DNA of 64,000 nucleotides. It comes from Asticcacaulis taihuensis. GTDB lineage: Bacteria; Pseudomonadota; Alphaproteobacteria; Caulobacterales; Caulobacteraceae. The stretch spans positions 56,672 through 120,671 of the forward strand of contig NZ_FMTS01000007.1 in assembly GCF_900100255.1 (NCBI RefSeq), in the 5' to 3' direction. The notes beneath the pieces were generated by a model. The model had not been told where the DNA came from, did no database searches, and worked only from the letters and a program-made list of their open reading frames with translations. A program made the position numbers and the translations under genes. Below, in pieces: positions 24,894 to 34,273 of the stretch; the stretch's first letter is position 1, and each line of letters starts with the position of its first letter.

Positions 24894-25952
24894 TCAACTG
24901 GAAGCGCTTCCGATATCGGCGGACGACTGACGCTCGATCAATGAGAAGTCCCGGACCTCGCGCACGGCCTCAAACGGACGGCCGGAACGGTGCCCCTTGA
25001 TCTGATCGAGGAGCAGTCGGACCGACAGCCCGGCCATGTCGGAGATCGGCTGGCGCACGGTCGTCAGTTCCGGCCAGACACTGGAGGCCATGGCCGTATC
25101 ATCGAACCCCACCACGGTCAGCTTTTCCGGCACTTCCAGGCCCAGCCTGTGTGCGGAAGCCACGGCGCCGGCGGCCATATCGTCATTGGAGGCGAAGATA
25201 GCCGTAGGGCGCACCTTCTGGCTCAGCATCCGCTCGGCGGCATCGAAGCCGGAGCGATAGGTGAAATAGCCCTGCGCCACATGGCCGGGATCGATCTTCA
25301 GGCCGGCCTTTTCCATGGCGGCAGCAAAGCCGTCATAACGGATCTGGCTGGCATAGGCGTTCGGGTGCCCCTTGATGAAACCAATATCACGGTGGCCCAG
25401 TTCGATCAGGCGACGCGTCATGGCGCCGGCGGCTTTGAAATCATCGATGGTGACGCAGGAGACGTTCGGGTCAGGCCTGGCCATGGCCACGCCGACGAAG
25501 GGCATCTTCATGTCCTGCAATATCTTGGCGACCCGCGTGGAATCGCTGAGTGGCGGCGACAGGATGACCCCATCGCAGCCAGCGGCCTTCATCTTTTCCA
25601 GGGCGGCGGTGGCGCCTTCGGGGCCTTCACAGCTTTCGATCAGCAGTTGCGCGCCGCTTTGCGAGCTTTCCGACAGAATGCCGAGCAGGAACTCGCTGAG
25701 GAAGGCGACGGAGGGATTGGAATAGAGCAAGCCGATGCGCGCCGAATCCTGCGTCGCCAGGGACCGCGCGGCCAGGTTAGGCGAATAGTTCAGGGCCTCG
25801 ACCGAGGCCATCACCTTGGCGCGGGTTTCCTCGCGGACGTTTTTTTCGCCGTTGATAACCCGCGACACCGTCATCGGGGAGACGCCGACATGGCGCGCCA
25901 CATCATGAATGGTGACGATATTGCCCCCTCGCCGACCGACCTTGCGCGCCAA
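24894..25952 (-). CDS. xylR: LacI-family repressor of xylose genes
   Basis: DNA-binding repressor of 352 residues. An N-terminal LacI helix-turn-helix (VTIHDVARHVGVSPMTVSRVINGEKNVREETR, about residues 13-45) is followed by a hinge (YSPNLAARSLATQDS) and a periplasmic-binding-like sensor domain. It is encoded directly upstream of xylX on the same strand. In Caulobacter the LacI-type XylR represses xylX but is encoded elsewhere, so the linkage here supports the assignment by context. The start appears to be TTG at 25952. Effector would be D-xylose. Confidence 0.87.
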   Translation of the reverse strand: MARKVGRRGGNIVTIHDVARHVGVSPMTVSRVINGEKNVREETRAKVMASVEALNYSPNLAARSLATQDSARIGLLYSNPSVAFLSEFLLGILSESSQSGAQLLIESCEGPEGATAALEKMKAAGCDGVILSPPLSDSTRVAKILQDMKMPFVGVAMARPDPNVSCVTIDDFKAAGAMTRRLIELGHRDIGFIKGHPNAYASQIRYDGFAAAMEKAGLKIDPGHVAQGYFTYRSGFDAAERMLSQKVRPTAIFASNDDMAAGAVASAHRLGLEVPEKLTVVGFDDTAMASSVWPELTTVRQPISDMAGLSVRLLLDQIKGHRSGRPFEAVREVRDFSLIERQSSADIGSASS

Positions 25953-26194
25953 ACCCAGTACCCCGTTCTATTCCGTTATTTGCGAATCTATAGGATGCAA
26001 TCGCTTTCTTGGCAAATAAATGAGCAAAACCGGTCTCCGAGGCAACTGATTTCATCAAATTTCACGAATGAAAATATTTTAGCAAACGAAAATATCATAC
26101 AAAAAACACTTGAAAATCGGGCGATAATTTGACGCTATAACACCGGGCGCCGGTAAGAGCGCGCCGCAAACAAAATATAGCGAGGGAGCCCGCC
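25953..26194. promoter_or_regulatory. Divergent promoter region xylR / acetylesterase
   Basis: AT-rich stretch of 242 bases between divergent genes. It contains TTTCACGAATGAAA (a 5-bp inverted repeat TTTCA/TGAAA around CGAA) and an adjacent TTTCAT. TTTCA elements also occur before fucP and before the aldo-keto reductase gene, which could mean shared control of fucose release and fucose breakdown. The match is loose. Confidence 0.3.
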
Positions 26195-28174
26195 ATGCGG
26201 CCCGATATCCGCCGAATCATCACCCTGGTCGCGACCACGGGCTTGCTGACCACCCTGTCTTTCGCTGCTCAGGCGCAAACCGCACCGCAGTTTGCCCGCA
26301 TCTTTGGCGACCATGCCGTGCTCCAACGCGATCAGGCGGTCAATATCTGGGGCACCGCCGCGCCCAATGCCGCCCTGACCGTCACCATCAACGGCCAGAC
26401 CACCAGCGCCACGGCCGGGGCCGACGGCAAGTGGAAAACCGCCCTACCCGCCTTGACCGCCGGCGGCCCGTACACGCTTACGGTTTCCGACGGACAGGGG
26501 GCCACAACGCTCAATGATATCCTGATCGGCGACGTCTATCTCTGCTCCGGCCAGTCCAATATGGAATTTCCGGCGCGCCTCTCGACCGGCGCCTGGGGCG
26601 AGATCGGCGCCTCGGCCAACCCCAATCTCCGCTTCGTCAATATCGAGAAGGACAGCGCGGCCGCCCCGCGCGATGACCTGAAAACCGTGCCCGTCTGGAA
26701 GGTGGCCGGCCCGGACACCACCGGAGATGCCTCGGCCGTCTGCTACTATATGAGCAAGGCCCTGCAAAAGGAACACAAGGTGCCGGTGGGCTTTATCGGC
26801 ACCGACTGGGGCGGCACCACCATCCAGAGCTGGATCAGCCCGGCCGCCTTACGCACCCTTCCCGCCTATACCGCCGGCGTCGATGCGGTGGCGCAGTACG
26901 GCGCAAGCCCCGAAAAGGCCCAGGCCGCCCATGCCAAAGCCCAGGAAGCCTGGTGGGACGCGCATGACAAATCCGCCAAGACCCAGCGGGCCTGGATTTC
27001 GCCGGCCTTCAACGATTCCGGATGGTCGCACCTGAAAGTCACCGGCGGTTGGAAGGACGGCGATGCCGCCGATCTCAAGGCCTTCGATGGCGTGGTCTGG
27101 TTGCGCACCCGCGTGACACTCACTGCCGATCAGGCCGCCAAGGCCAATGAACTGACGCTTGGGCCCGTCGACACCTTCGATACCACCTGGGTCAACGGCC
27201 AATGGGTCGGCAGCAGCGGCATCAACTGGGTATGGCGTGACTACAAGGTGCCGGCCGGCGTCTTCAAGGCCGGGGAAAATGTCATCGTCCTGCGTATACT
27301 GGGCAGTGGCGGTCTGACCGGGACGCCCGATATGCGCTTCGTCAAGACCAGCGACGGCCAGGCCATTCCGCTCTCCGCTGACTGGACCTACAAGACCGGC
27401 ATGGCGGCGAAAGGCCTGACGATCCCCGCAGCCCCCTGGGATGTGCCGACCAGCCTCAATACCCTCTATAACGGTATGGCCGCACCGCTGGCGCCCTATA
27501 CGGTGAAGGCCGCGGCCTGGTATCAGGGCGAATCCAATGCCGATGCCGCCACTGAGTATCGCACCCTGCTGCCGATGCTGATGGCCGATTGGCGCAAGAG
27601 CTTTGCCGCGCCCGACCTGCCCATGCTGATCGTGCAGCTTTCGAGCTATGGCTCGGTTTCCACCACCCCCGGCGTCTCTCAATGGGCGGAACTGCGTGAA
27701 GCCCAGCGCCTGACCGTGGACGCCGATCCGCACGCCGCCCTGATCGTCAGCCATGATTTCGGCGACCGCAGCGATATCCACCCGACACAGAAGAACATCA
27801 TCGGCCTGCGCGCTGCCCGCGCGGTTGATCATCTCGTCTTCGGACAGGCCGTTGCCCCGACCGGGCCGGAAGCCATTTCGGTTACGCGTGCAGGCCCCGA
27901 CCTCGTGGTCAATTTCCGCTATGCCGACAACGGCCTGAAAACCTACAGTTCCGATACCGCCATCGGGTTCGAAGCCTGCGACGCCCAGGATGCCTGCCGC
28001 TATGTCACCGCCGTGGTCGACGGCAACCGCGTCGTGCTCAAGGGCGCCAATTCGCCGGAAACCGGCCAAGAAACCATCAAAGTGCGTTATGCCTGGTCCG
28101 ACGCGCCTTTCACCAACCTCTACAGCGGCGATGACCAGCCCGCCGTGCCGTTCGAACTGAAAGTCAGCCAATGA
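26195..28174 (+). CDS. Secreted sialate-O-acetylesterase-like SGNH hydrolase
   Basis: Exported esterase of 659 residues with a signal peptide (about 1-28, ending AAQAQ). The SGNH nucleophile motif is GQSNME at 119-124 (Ser121); GTDWGGTTIQSWIS, AAWYQGESN and the DIHPTQK block carry the other catalytic positions. A beta-sandwich insertion near residues 265-370 (AFNDSGWSHLKV, WVNGQWVGSS) resembles a galactose-binding-like domain and is usual in this family. It should remove acetyl groups from glycans in the periplasm or outside. It starts with a strong GAGGGAG ribosome site and overlaps the fucosidase gene by four bases. Confidence 0.85.
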   Translation: MRPDIRRIITLVATTGLLTTLSFAAQAQTAPQFARIFGDHAVLQRDQAVNIWGTAAPNAALTVTINGQTTSATAGADGKWKTALPALTAGGPYTLTVSDGQGATTLNDILIGDVYLCSGQSNMEFPARLSTGAWGEIGASANPNLRFVNIEKDSAAAPRDDLKTVPVWKVAGPDTTGDASAVCYYMSKALQKEHKVPVGFIGTDWGGTTIQSWISPAALRTLPAYTAGVDAVAQYGASPEKAQAAHAKAQEAWWDAHDKSAKTQRAWISPAFNDSGWSHLKVTGGWKDGDAADLKAFDGVVWLRTRVTLTADQAAKANELTLGPVDTFDTTWVNGQWVGSSGINWVWRDYKVPAGVFKAGENVIVLRILGSGGLTGTPDMRFVKTSDGQAIPLSADWTYKTGMAAKGLTIPAAPWDVPTSLNTLYNGMAAPLAPYTVKAAAWYQGESNADAATEYRTLLPMLMADWRKSFAAPDLPMLIVQLSSYGSVSTTPGVSQWAELREAQRLTVDADPHAALIVSHDFGDRSDIHPTQKNIIGLRAARAVDHLVFGQAVAPTGPEAISVTRAGPDLVVNFRYADNGLKTYSSDTAIGFEACDAQDACRYVTAVVDGNRVVLKGANSPETGQETIKVRYAWSDAPFTNLYSGDDQPAVPFELKVSQ

Positions 28175-29823
28175 AACTGAATCGCCGACACCTCCTGGCC
28201 TCCGCGACCGCCACGTTTTCAGGGGGCGCCGCCTTTATCGCCCCCGTCGCCGCTGAGGCTGCCCCGAAAGCACCCTTCAAGGGCTCGTGGGAGTCGCTGG
28301 CCGAAAGCTACCAGACGCCGGAGTGGTTCCGTGACGCCAAGCTCGGCATCTGGGCGCACTGGGGGCCGCAATGCGTACCCGAATACGGCGACTGGTATGG
28401 CCGCCAGATGTACCAGCAGGGCAACGGGGTTTATGACCATCACGTCAAGACCTATGGCCATCCGGCGCAGTTCGGTTTCATGGAATTCATCGGTCAATGG
28501 AAGGTCGACCAGTGGGACCCGGATCGCCTGATCGGGCTCTACAAGGCGGCGGGCGCGAAGTATTTCGTCTCGCTGGCCAATCACCACGACAATTTCGACA
28601 TGTTCGATTCGAAGTACCAGGACTGGAACGCCACGAAGCTTGGCCCGAAGCGCGATGTGGTCGGCACCTGGGCGAAGGCGGCGCGGGCGCAAGGCTTGCG
28701 CTTCGGCGTTTCCAACCACGGCGCCCACGCCTGGCACTGGTGGGCAACCGCCTTTGGCTATGATGCCGAAGGGCCGGCGCGCGGCCTGCGCTATGATGCC
28801 TACCGCGTGAAGAAGGAAGACGGCAAGGGCAAGTGGTGGGAAGGTTACGATCCGCACGAACTCTATGTCGGCCCCGAAGGCGATCTGGTGCCGCCCGATG
28901 GGATCACCACCATCAAGGATATGCAGGCTTACAACGACAGCCATTCCGGCCAGTGGCCGGAAACCGTGCCACCGGGCGATCCGTACTTCGTGAAAAAATG
29001 GGCGCTGCGCCAACAGGACCTGGTCGACAAGTACCAGCCCGATCTCGTCTATTTCGACAACACCACCCTGCCGCTGGAACAGGCCGGTCTCGACGCCACG
29101 GCCTATTACTACAATGCCAGCTACAAGTGGCACGGCAAGCTCGACGTGGTGGCCACCGGCAAGCGCCTGAACGACCTGCAACGCAAGGCCATCACTGAGG
29201 ATGTCGAACGCGGCTATTCCGACCGCCTGCGCGAGATTCCGTGGCAGACCTGCACCTGTATCGGCAACTGGCACTATGACCGGCCGCTCTATGAGCGCAA
29301 TGGCTACAAGACCGCGAAGGAGGTTATCCAGCGCCTGGCCGACGTGGTTTCCAAGAACGGCAATATGCTGCTGAGCATTCCGGTGCGCGGCAATGGCTCG
29401 ATCGACGAGAAGGAAGAAGCGATCCTGGCCGATATGGCCGCTTGGATGGCGGTCAATGGCGAGGCCATCTTCGCCACCCGTCCGTGGGATATTTTCGGCG
29501 AAGGCCCGTTCGCGCCGCCGGCGGCCGGCGACATGGATGAATGGAAGGCCAAGCCGTTCAGCCATGAGGACATCCGCTTCACCACGAAAGCAGGTGCCTT
29601 GTATGCCCTGGTGCAGGACTGGCCGGAGAATAGTTACGTTCAAATCTATTCCATGGCTGAGGGCTCTCCACAGAGAAAGGGCACGGTTGAAAAGGTCGAA
29701 CTGTTGGGCCATGCCGAACCGCTGAAATTCGAGCTGGGCATGGATGGACTGAGCGTGAAACTGCCGGACGCGAAGCCGGCCTTTACGCCGGTGCTGAAGA
29801 TTACGGGTTCGGGGCTGGTGTAA
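28171..29823 (+). CDS. Alpha-L-fucosidase (GH29)
   Basis: Exported glycoside hydrolase of 550 residues that releases L-fucose. The N-terminus has a twin-arginine signal (NRRHLLASA, residues 4-12). The catalytic domain shows LGIWAHWGPQ (about 58-67), the YFVSLANHHDNF strand with active-site His pair, GVSNH, and the predicted nucleophile Asp296 in LVYFDNTTL. The C-terminal part (GNMLLSIPVRGNGSID, then a beta domain) is typical. It overlaps the acetylesterase gene (ATGA), so the two enzymes are made together. The product would be imported by FucP. The acid/base residue is not obvious from motif alone, as usual in GH29. Confidence 0.9.
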   Translation: MKLNRRHLLASATATFSGGAAFIAPVAAEAAPKAPFKGSWESLAESYQTPEWFRDAKLGIWAHWGPQCVPEYGDWYGRQMYQQGNGVYDHHVKTYGHPAQFGFMEFIGQWKVDQWDPDRLIGLYKAAGAKYFVSLANHHDNFDMFDSKYQDWNATKLGPKRDVVGTWAKAARAQGLRFGVSNHGAHAWHWWATAFGYDAEGPARGLRYDAYRVKKEDGKGKWWEGYDPHELYVGPEGDLVPPDGITTIKDMQAYNDSHSGQWPETVPPGDPYFVKKWALRQQDLVDKYQPDLVYFDNTTLPLEQAGLDATAYYYNASYKWHGKLDVVATGKRLNDLQRKAITEDVERGYSDRLREIPWQTCTCIGNWHYDRPLYERNGYKTAKEVIQRLADVVSKNGNMLLSIPVRGNGSIDEKEEAILADMAAWMAVNGEAIFATRPWDIFGEGPFAPPAAGDMDEWKAKPFSHEDIRFTTKAGALYALVQDWPENSYVQIYSMAEGSPQRKGTVEKVELLGHAEPLKFELGMDGLSVKLPDAKPAFTPVLKITGSGLV

Positions 29824-29833
29824 GACTTTAGGT

Positions 29834-29975
29834 CTCCCCCTCTTGGAGGGGGAGGTGGCGGGCGAAGTCCCGCCGGAGGGGATAACAGCCACAAGCGCCA
29901 TATTCGACGCCGGTTTTACCCCTCCGTCTCGACGCGCTTCGCTTGCTCGCCACCTCCCCTCTAGGAGGGGAGGAT
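29834..29975. repeat. Inverted pair of dispersed CCTCCCC elements
   Basis: Two related elements, 29834-29881 (CTCCCCCTCTTGGAGGGGGA...) and 29929-29975 (CCCCTCCGTCTCGACGCG...GGGGAGGAT), face each other. The second is nearly identical to bases 1-60. Each contains a CCTCCCC/GGGGAGG hairpin. The pair fills the gap between the fucosidase and pstS terminator. Confidence 0.65.
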
Positions 29976-29985
29976 TTATAAACTA

Positions 29986-30018
29986 AAAAACCCCGCGATC
30001 TGTGATCGCGGGGTTTTT
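29986..30018. terminator. Bidirectional terminator, fucosidase / pstS
   Basis: A perfect 15-bp stem AAAAACCCCGCGATC (29986-30000) / GATCGCGGGGTTTTT (30004-30018) with a 3-base TGT loop. T runs lie at both sides, so it serves both convergent genes. Confidence 0.93.
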
Positions 30019-30037
30019 CATTTGAGCGTCAGGAAAC

Positions 30038-31105
30038 TTACTGCGCCGTATAAACCGGCTTGCCATCGGCCTGTACCGCCGACCATTGCTGGCGAACCAT
30101 GGTCTTCACCGAATCCGGCATCGGCACATAGTCGAGCGAACCGGCGTCAGCATCGCCCGACTTATAGGCCCAGTCGAAGAACTTCAGCACGGCGGCGCCC
30201 TTGGCGGCATCGGTCTGCGTCTTGTGGACCAGGATGAAGGTGGCGCCGGCCAAAGGCCAGGCGTCGGCGCCCGGTTGGTCGAGCAGCAGCATGTAGTTGC
30301 CCGGCGCGTGGTTCCAGTCGGCGCTGGCGGCAGCGGCCGAGAAGGAAGGGGCGGCCGGTTGCGGGAAATTGCCCGCCTTGTTCTTGACCAGGGCGAAGGT
30401 GCCGCCGTTCTTCTTGGCGTAGGCGTATTCGACATAGCCGATCGAACCTACGGTCTGCTTGACGAAGGCGGCGACGCCGTCATTGCCCTTGCCGCCCATG
30501 CCGGTCGGCCATTCGACGGCGTCGGAGCCGCCGACCTTGGACGCCCATTCCGGCGATTGCGACGACAGATAGGTGGTGAACAGGAAGGAGGTGCCGGAAC
30601 CATCCGAACGGTGGACCACGGTGATCGGCGTCGAGGGCAGCTTGAGATCGGGGTTAAGGGCCGTGATCGCCTTGTCGTTCCAGGCTTTCACCTTGCCGAG
30701 GAAGATATCGGCCAACAGAGGGCCGCTCAGCTTCAGCTTGCCCGGCTCGATGCCCGGCAGGTTGACCAGGGGCACGATGCCGCCCATCACGGTCGGGAAC
30801 TGGTAGAGGCCGTTCTTGTCCAGGTCTTCCGGCTTCAGCGGCTTGTCGCTGGCGCCGAAATCAACCGTGCCGGCTTCGATCTGCTTGATGCCGCCGCCGG
30901 AACCGATGGCCTGGTAGTTCATGGTCGTGCCGGCTTCGGTCTTGTACTTGGCGGCCCAGGCGGCATAGACCGGCGCAGGGAAGGTGGCGCCGGCGCCGGA
31001 AATGCCGCCTGCGGGCGCGGTGGATGCGGCGTCGCCGGCGGGCTTGGACGGACTGCAGGCTGCCAGCGCCAGTATGAGGGTGAATGCGAGAACCGGCTTG
31101 AACAT
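30038..31105 (-). CDS. pstS: Phosphate ABC transporter substrate-binding lipoprotein
   Basis: Periplasmic phosphate-binding protein of 355 residues, anchored as a lipoprotein (lipobox LAAC at about residues 13-16). Marks: ISGAGATFPAPVYAAW, the phosphate loops IGSGGGIKQI and DFGASDKPL, and VVHRSDGSGTSFLFTTYL. ATG 31105 has a clear GGAG ribosome site. The permease and ATPase genes (pstC, pstA, pstB) are not adjacent, so PstS stands alone here, as I recall for Caulobacter. I see no convincing Pho box upstream. Confidence 0.92.
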   Translation of the reverse strand: MFKPVLAFTLILALAACSPSKPAGDAASTAPAGGISGAGATFPAPVYAAWAAKYKTEAGTTMNYQAIGSGGGIKQIEAGTVDFGASDKPLKPEDLDKNGLYQFPTVMGGIVPLVNLPGIEPGKLKLSGPLLADIFLGKVKAWNDKAITALNPDLKLPSTPITVVHRSDGSGTSFLFTTYLSSQSPEWASKVGGSDAVEWPTGMGGKGNDGVAAFVKQTVGSIGYVEYAYAKKNGGTFALVKNKAGNFPQPAAPSFSAAAASADWNHAPGNYMLLLDQPGADAWPLAGATFILVHKTQTDAAKGAAVLKFFDWAYKSGDADAGSLDYVPMPDSVKTMVRQQWSAVQADGKPVYTAQ

Positions 31106-31233
31106 GGTTTTCTCCAGATATTTCCAAACGTCGCCACTAGGGACCGTAATTGTGACACCTGCGCCAATACAGTATAAAAGCGGCGTTCGCAATTTGGCTT
31201 GAACATATAAGAAAGCGATAAAGGGAGTGCGTC

Positions 31234-31692
31234 ATGTCCTGGAAGATCATTGCCGCCGGCCTGATGGCGTTGCCCCTGATACAATGCTCGCCGAAGCCAG
31301 CCGAAGCGCCGCCACCGGTGGCAGCGAAACCGGCTGATTTTGCCTATGATATCGCCCTGCATATCAAGCCGGAAGCGGCAGATACTTTGAAACAGGTGAC
31401 CATTGCTGCAAAATATTACGGCCTGCCGCGCCCCGAAACCGCCAATCAGGCAACGGCGGCCGGCGTTATCGAATTCAGTACCGACACAGTCAAGGTCAGC
31501 GCCACGGACCAAAACGTCCATATGACCGGCGCAGGGATGCCAAAGGATCGGGTCAAGGATATTACCGGCGGCGCCCCGCTGGTGCAGATCACCGTGAAGG
31601 ACACATCCGGCCGCATCGGGTGCAGCGTCTTCCAGGACTATGTGAAGACAGCACAGCAAAAGCCGGTCGATATCTGGTGCGGGTTGAAATAG
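31234..31692 (+). CDS. Small hypothetical lipoprotein
   Basis: A 152-residue protein with a signal peptide ending in a lipobox-like LIQC (about residues 15-18), then a Pro/Ala-rich linker. The folded part has DIALHIKPEAADTLKQVTIAAKYYGLP and ends in a Cys-containing segment (GRIGCSVFQDY, IWCGLK) that could form a disulfide. The start has a GGGAG ribosome site. No family is recognised. It is divergent from pstS with a 128-base spacer, so a link to phosphate is possible but unsupported. Confidence 0.72.
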   Translation: MSWKIIAAGLMALPLIQCSPKPAEAPPPVAAKPADFAYDIALHIKPEAADTLKQVTIAAKYYGLPRPETANQATAAGVIEFSTDTVKVSATDQNVHMTGAGMPKDRVKDITGGAPLVQITVKDTSGRIGCSVFQDYVKTAQQKPVDIWCGLK

Positions 31693-31729
31693 ATGACGAC
31701 GCAGGAAGTGCCGCAGAGACAGCAAAGCC

Positions 31730-33214
31730 TTAGTTCAGCCGTACCGGCCATTGGCGGATGATGATATGGCTGGCTTCGGCCGCCGCCCGCACATCCGGCC
31801 GTTTTTTCAGCGCCAGCAGGGCCGAGATAAAGGCGTCATCACGGTTGCTGACGGAAATGGGCGGCAAGCCCTCCTGCATGAAGGCGATCATCGTGTCACG
31901 CGTCGCCGGATCGGCCATGGCGGCAATCAAAACCTTCGCAGCGCTATCACTGTCGCCGGCACAAAGCAACGGCTTGACCTGCATCAGGTTTTGCCCGGAC
32001 AGCGTGGCCATGCTTGCGGCGAAGCCGGCCTTGTCACCGCCATAGGCCCGCGCGCAGGCTTCGGTCATGGCAAGCGTCGCCTGCTGGGCAGCGTCAGGCG
32101 CAGTGATGCGTCCTTTGACGGCCAGGGCATCGGTATCCTGCCCGCGATCGACGAGGAAATTCATGTAGGAGAGCAGCAGGTCGGCCGATTTTTCCGGCCC
32201 CAGGGCCTTGGCCCCCGCCTCATAGGCCGTGCCGGCTTCGAGGAAACGTCCGATGCGGGCATAAAGCTCGGCCGTGGTGGTCAGCAATCCGGGATAAGCG
32301 TCCGGCGATGAAAACTTGTCCAGACCGTACTTATCGACCAGATCGAGTATGCCGCCAAGCTGGGTCAGGGCCAGGGCGTTCTGGTCGTTGGTGATTTCCA
32401 GGTGCATCAGATAGGCCAGCGCCGACAGGTTGGCCGGATTGGCCGTGATGACCGCCTTCACCTCTTCGATCTCGCGGTTGAGCACCGGCCGGACCGGTTC
32501 GGCAGGCACGGCGGCCTGACTGATATCACCATCGCCCTGGCTGACGATGTAGAAGGGCGCATCGTTTTTCAGGTCGGCGCGATAGAGGTCGGCATGGACC
32601 GTATCACCCGCCTTGACCGACGCGCGCAGACCTTCGAGCCGCAGCAGCCCCATCAGCGGCCGGCCGGAAATATCGTGGATCTGCCAGCGCCCTTCCTCAA
32701 GGCGGTTCAGCACGGCCTGGGCGACCTCCGGGTGGCTTTCACGGTTGGCGATCAGCACACCGATGACGCTCATATCGGTCAGGTCAGGCGCCTGCGCCGG
32801 GAACTGTGTCAGGGCGGCATTAAGCGTCGCGGTCGCCTCATCGCCCTTGCCGCCGATCAGTTGCAGGAAGACATGCAGGTCATAGGCATTGATGTCATAG
32901 GCACGGGTTATGTTTTCGGCGGAAAGCGCCAGGGCGGCCGGAATGCCCTGAGGCTGAGCGGTGCAGGCGATCAGTTGAAAGCGGAACTGCGCCGCCAGTT
33001 TCGGATCGCTCTGTTCGAGATAGGGATCGTGCCAGAGCTGGTTGAGCGGCGCCATGGCGGCGGCGCAATCACCCGACTGCGTGGCGGCGGTGGCCTGCAT
33101 GATGGCAACAGCCGTGCCGCTGCTGCTCGCCGGCGGCGCGGCCAGGGCCGGAAGGGCGCAAAAGCCTACCGCCAGCGCCGCAAGTCCGGCCATGATGTTT
33201 GACAATACGCGCAT
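31730..33214 (-). CDS. Secreted TPR-like repeat protein of unknown function
   Basis: A 494-residue exported protein with a signal peptide (about 1-26, ALPALAA). The rest is alanine- and leucine-rich and helical, in an irregular tetratricopeptide-like pattern (LNQLWHDPYLEQSDPKLAAQFRFQLI; ALAYLMHLEITNDQNALALTQLGGILD; YARIGRFLEAGTAYEAGAKALGPEKSADLLLSYMNF). It may be a scaffold or chaperone-like protein in the periplasm. ATG 33214 has a GGGGGG ribosome site. No catalytic motif is seen. Confidence 0.7.
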   Translation of the reverse strand: MRVLSNIMAGLAALAVGFCALPALAAPPASSSGTAVAIMQATAATQSGDCAAAMAPLNQLWHDPYLEQSDPKLAAQFRFQLIACTAQPQGIPAALALSAENITRAYDINAYDLHVFLQLIGGKGDEATATLNAALTQFPAQAPDLTDMSVIGVLIANRESHPEVAQAVLNRLEEGRWQIHDISGRPLMGLLRLEGLRASVKAGDTVHADLYRADLKNDAPFYIVSQGDGDISQAAVPAEPVRPVLNREIEEVKAVITANPANLSALAYLMHLEITNDQNALALTQLGGILDLVDKYGLDKFSSPDAYPGLLTTTAELYARIGRFLEAGTAYEAGAKALGPEKSADLLLSYMNFLVDRGQDTDALAVKGRITAPDAAQQATLAMTEACARAYGGDKAGFAASMATLSGQNLMQVKPLLCAGDSDSAAKVLIAAMADPATRDTMIAFMQEGLPPISVSNRDDAFISALLALKKRPDVRAAAEASHIIIRQWPVRLN

Positions 33215-33240
33215 AAGCCCCCCAGCCTGGTCGTCAATGA

Positions 33241-33260
33241 CCGTTAACACAGATTAACGG
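33241..33260. promoter_or_regulatory. Palindrome CCGTTAA-N6-TTAACGG
   Basis: Perfect 7-bp inverted repeat with a 6-base centre CACAGA, 27 bases upstream of the TPR-like gene start. It could be an operator; its TTAACACAGATTA core also occurs, inverted, at 34785-34797. TTAA-N6-TTAA differs from the CtrA spacing of seven. Confidence 0.45.
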
Positions 33261-33301
33261 TAATCCGCGGCGTCACAAGCGGAATCTGCCGGGGGAAGAT
33301 A

Positions 33302-34147
33302 TCAGGCGGTCACCAGCTTGAAGCCGACGAGCGTAAGCACCGCCGCCAGCAGGGCGCGCAGCACCTTTTCCGGCACCTTTGATGCAAACATCGAGCCGAT
33401 GATGATGCCGGGGATCGAGCCGGTCAGGAGCGAGGCCAGCAGGCTCAAATCGACATTGCCGATATAGAAATAGCCGAGACCGGCCAGGAATGTGAGCGGC
33501 ACGGCGTGGGCGATGTCCGAACCGACGATCTTTACGGTCGGCAATTGCGGATAGAGCAGGATCAGGGCGGTAACGCCCAGCGCGCCGGCGCCCACCGAGG
33601 ACAGCGACACCAGGAAGCCGAGCACCAGCCCGGTCAGGACGGTCAGGAAGGCGCGGCGGCCGGTATGGAGCGGCTTGTGCTCCTCGATCGCCTTATCCTG
33701 GCGCTTTTTCGCCAGCTTGTGGATGAGGCCGCGCAGCAGCAGCATGGCGGCCGTAACGAAGAGGGCGTAGCCGAGCACATGGGTGATCAGGTAGGAGACG
33801 GCGTCGGACTTACCGAAATAATGGACGGCATAGAGGGTGGCGGCCGTGGCCGGGATCGAACCCAGGGCGAGCAGGCCGACAATCATCCAGTTGATGGTGT
33901 TCTTGAAACCGTGAATGACCGTGCCGACCCCCTTGGTGATCGAGGCATAGAGCAGGTCGGTGCCAACGGCGGTAGCCGGGTGGATATGGAACAACAGCAC
34001 CAGAAGCGGCGTCATCAGCGAACCGCCGCCGACGCCGGTCAGGCCGACGAGGATACCCACCAGCAGACCGGACAGCGAATAGAGCGGGTTGATATGGATG
34101 CCCGAAACCAGGTTGGTCAGGTACGCGGGCAGATCGAACTGGGTCAT
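33302..34147 (-). CDS. TauE/SafE-family membrane permease
   Basis: Integral membrane protein of 281 residues with 7-8 hydrophobic segments, of the TauE/SafE (DUF81) family linked to sulfite or organosulfur anion export. Marks are the two related halves LLVGILVGLTGVGGGSLMTPLLVLLF and VLGFLVSLSSVGAGALGVTALILLYP, and AVGTDLLYASITKG / IVGSDIAHAVPLTF. Upstream in-frame residues (from 34225) look unlike the family; ATG 34147 is preferred although no clear ribosome site precedes it. No sulfur genes lie nearby, so the substrate is open. Confidence 0.83.
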   Translation of the reverse strand: MTQFDLPAYLTNLVSGIHINPLYSLSGLLVGILVGLTGVGGGSLMTPLLVLLFHIHPATAVGTDLLYASITKGVGTVIHGFKNTINWMIVGLLALGSIPATAATLYAVHYFGKSDAVSYLITHVLGYALFVTAAMLLLRGLIHKLAKKRQDKAIEEHKPLHTGRRAFLTVLTGLVLGFLVSLSSVGAGALGVTALILLYPQLPTVKIVGSDIAHAVPLTFLAGLGYFYIGNVDLSLLASLLTGSIPGIIIGSMFASKVPEKVLRALLAAVLTLVGFKLVTA

Positions 34148-34273
34148 GAAGCGAGGGCTGTCCCGTGCAGGCTGAGCTTTTCGTGAGCCGGCACCATAAA
34201 GCCCCCGCCGCCGGAGACAAATCAAATAAATTGGCGCTACCCGTTAGAGAGGCTTACGGGTATGGAGGATATC

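Noticed and set aside
24899-24912. LacI-like palindrome TGGAAGCGCTTCCG
   Set aside because: It lies in the last codons of xylR (GGA AGC GCT TCC), so it may be only coding sequence. An auxiliary operator cannot be excluded.
33241-33260. CtrA binding site
   Set aside because: TTAA-N6-TTAA has a six-base spacer, whereas the CtrA site has seven.
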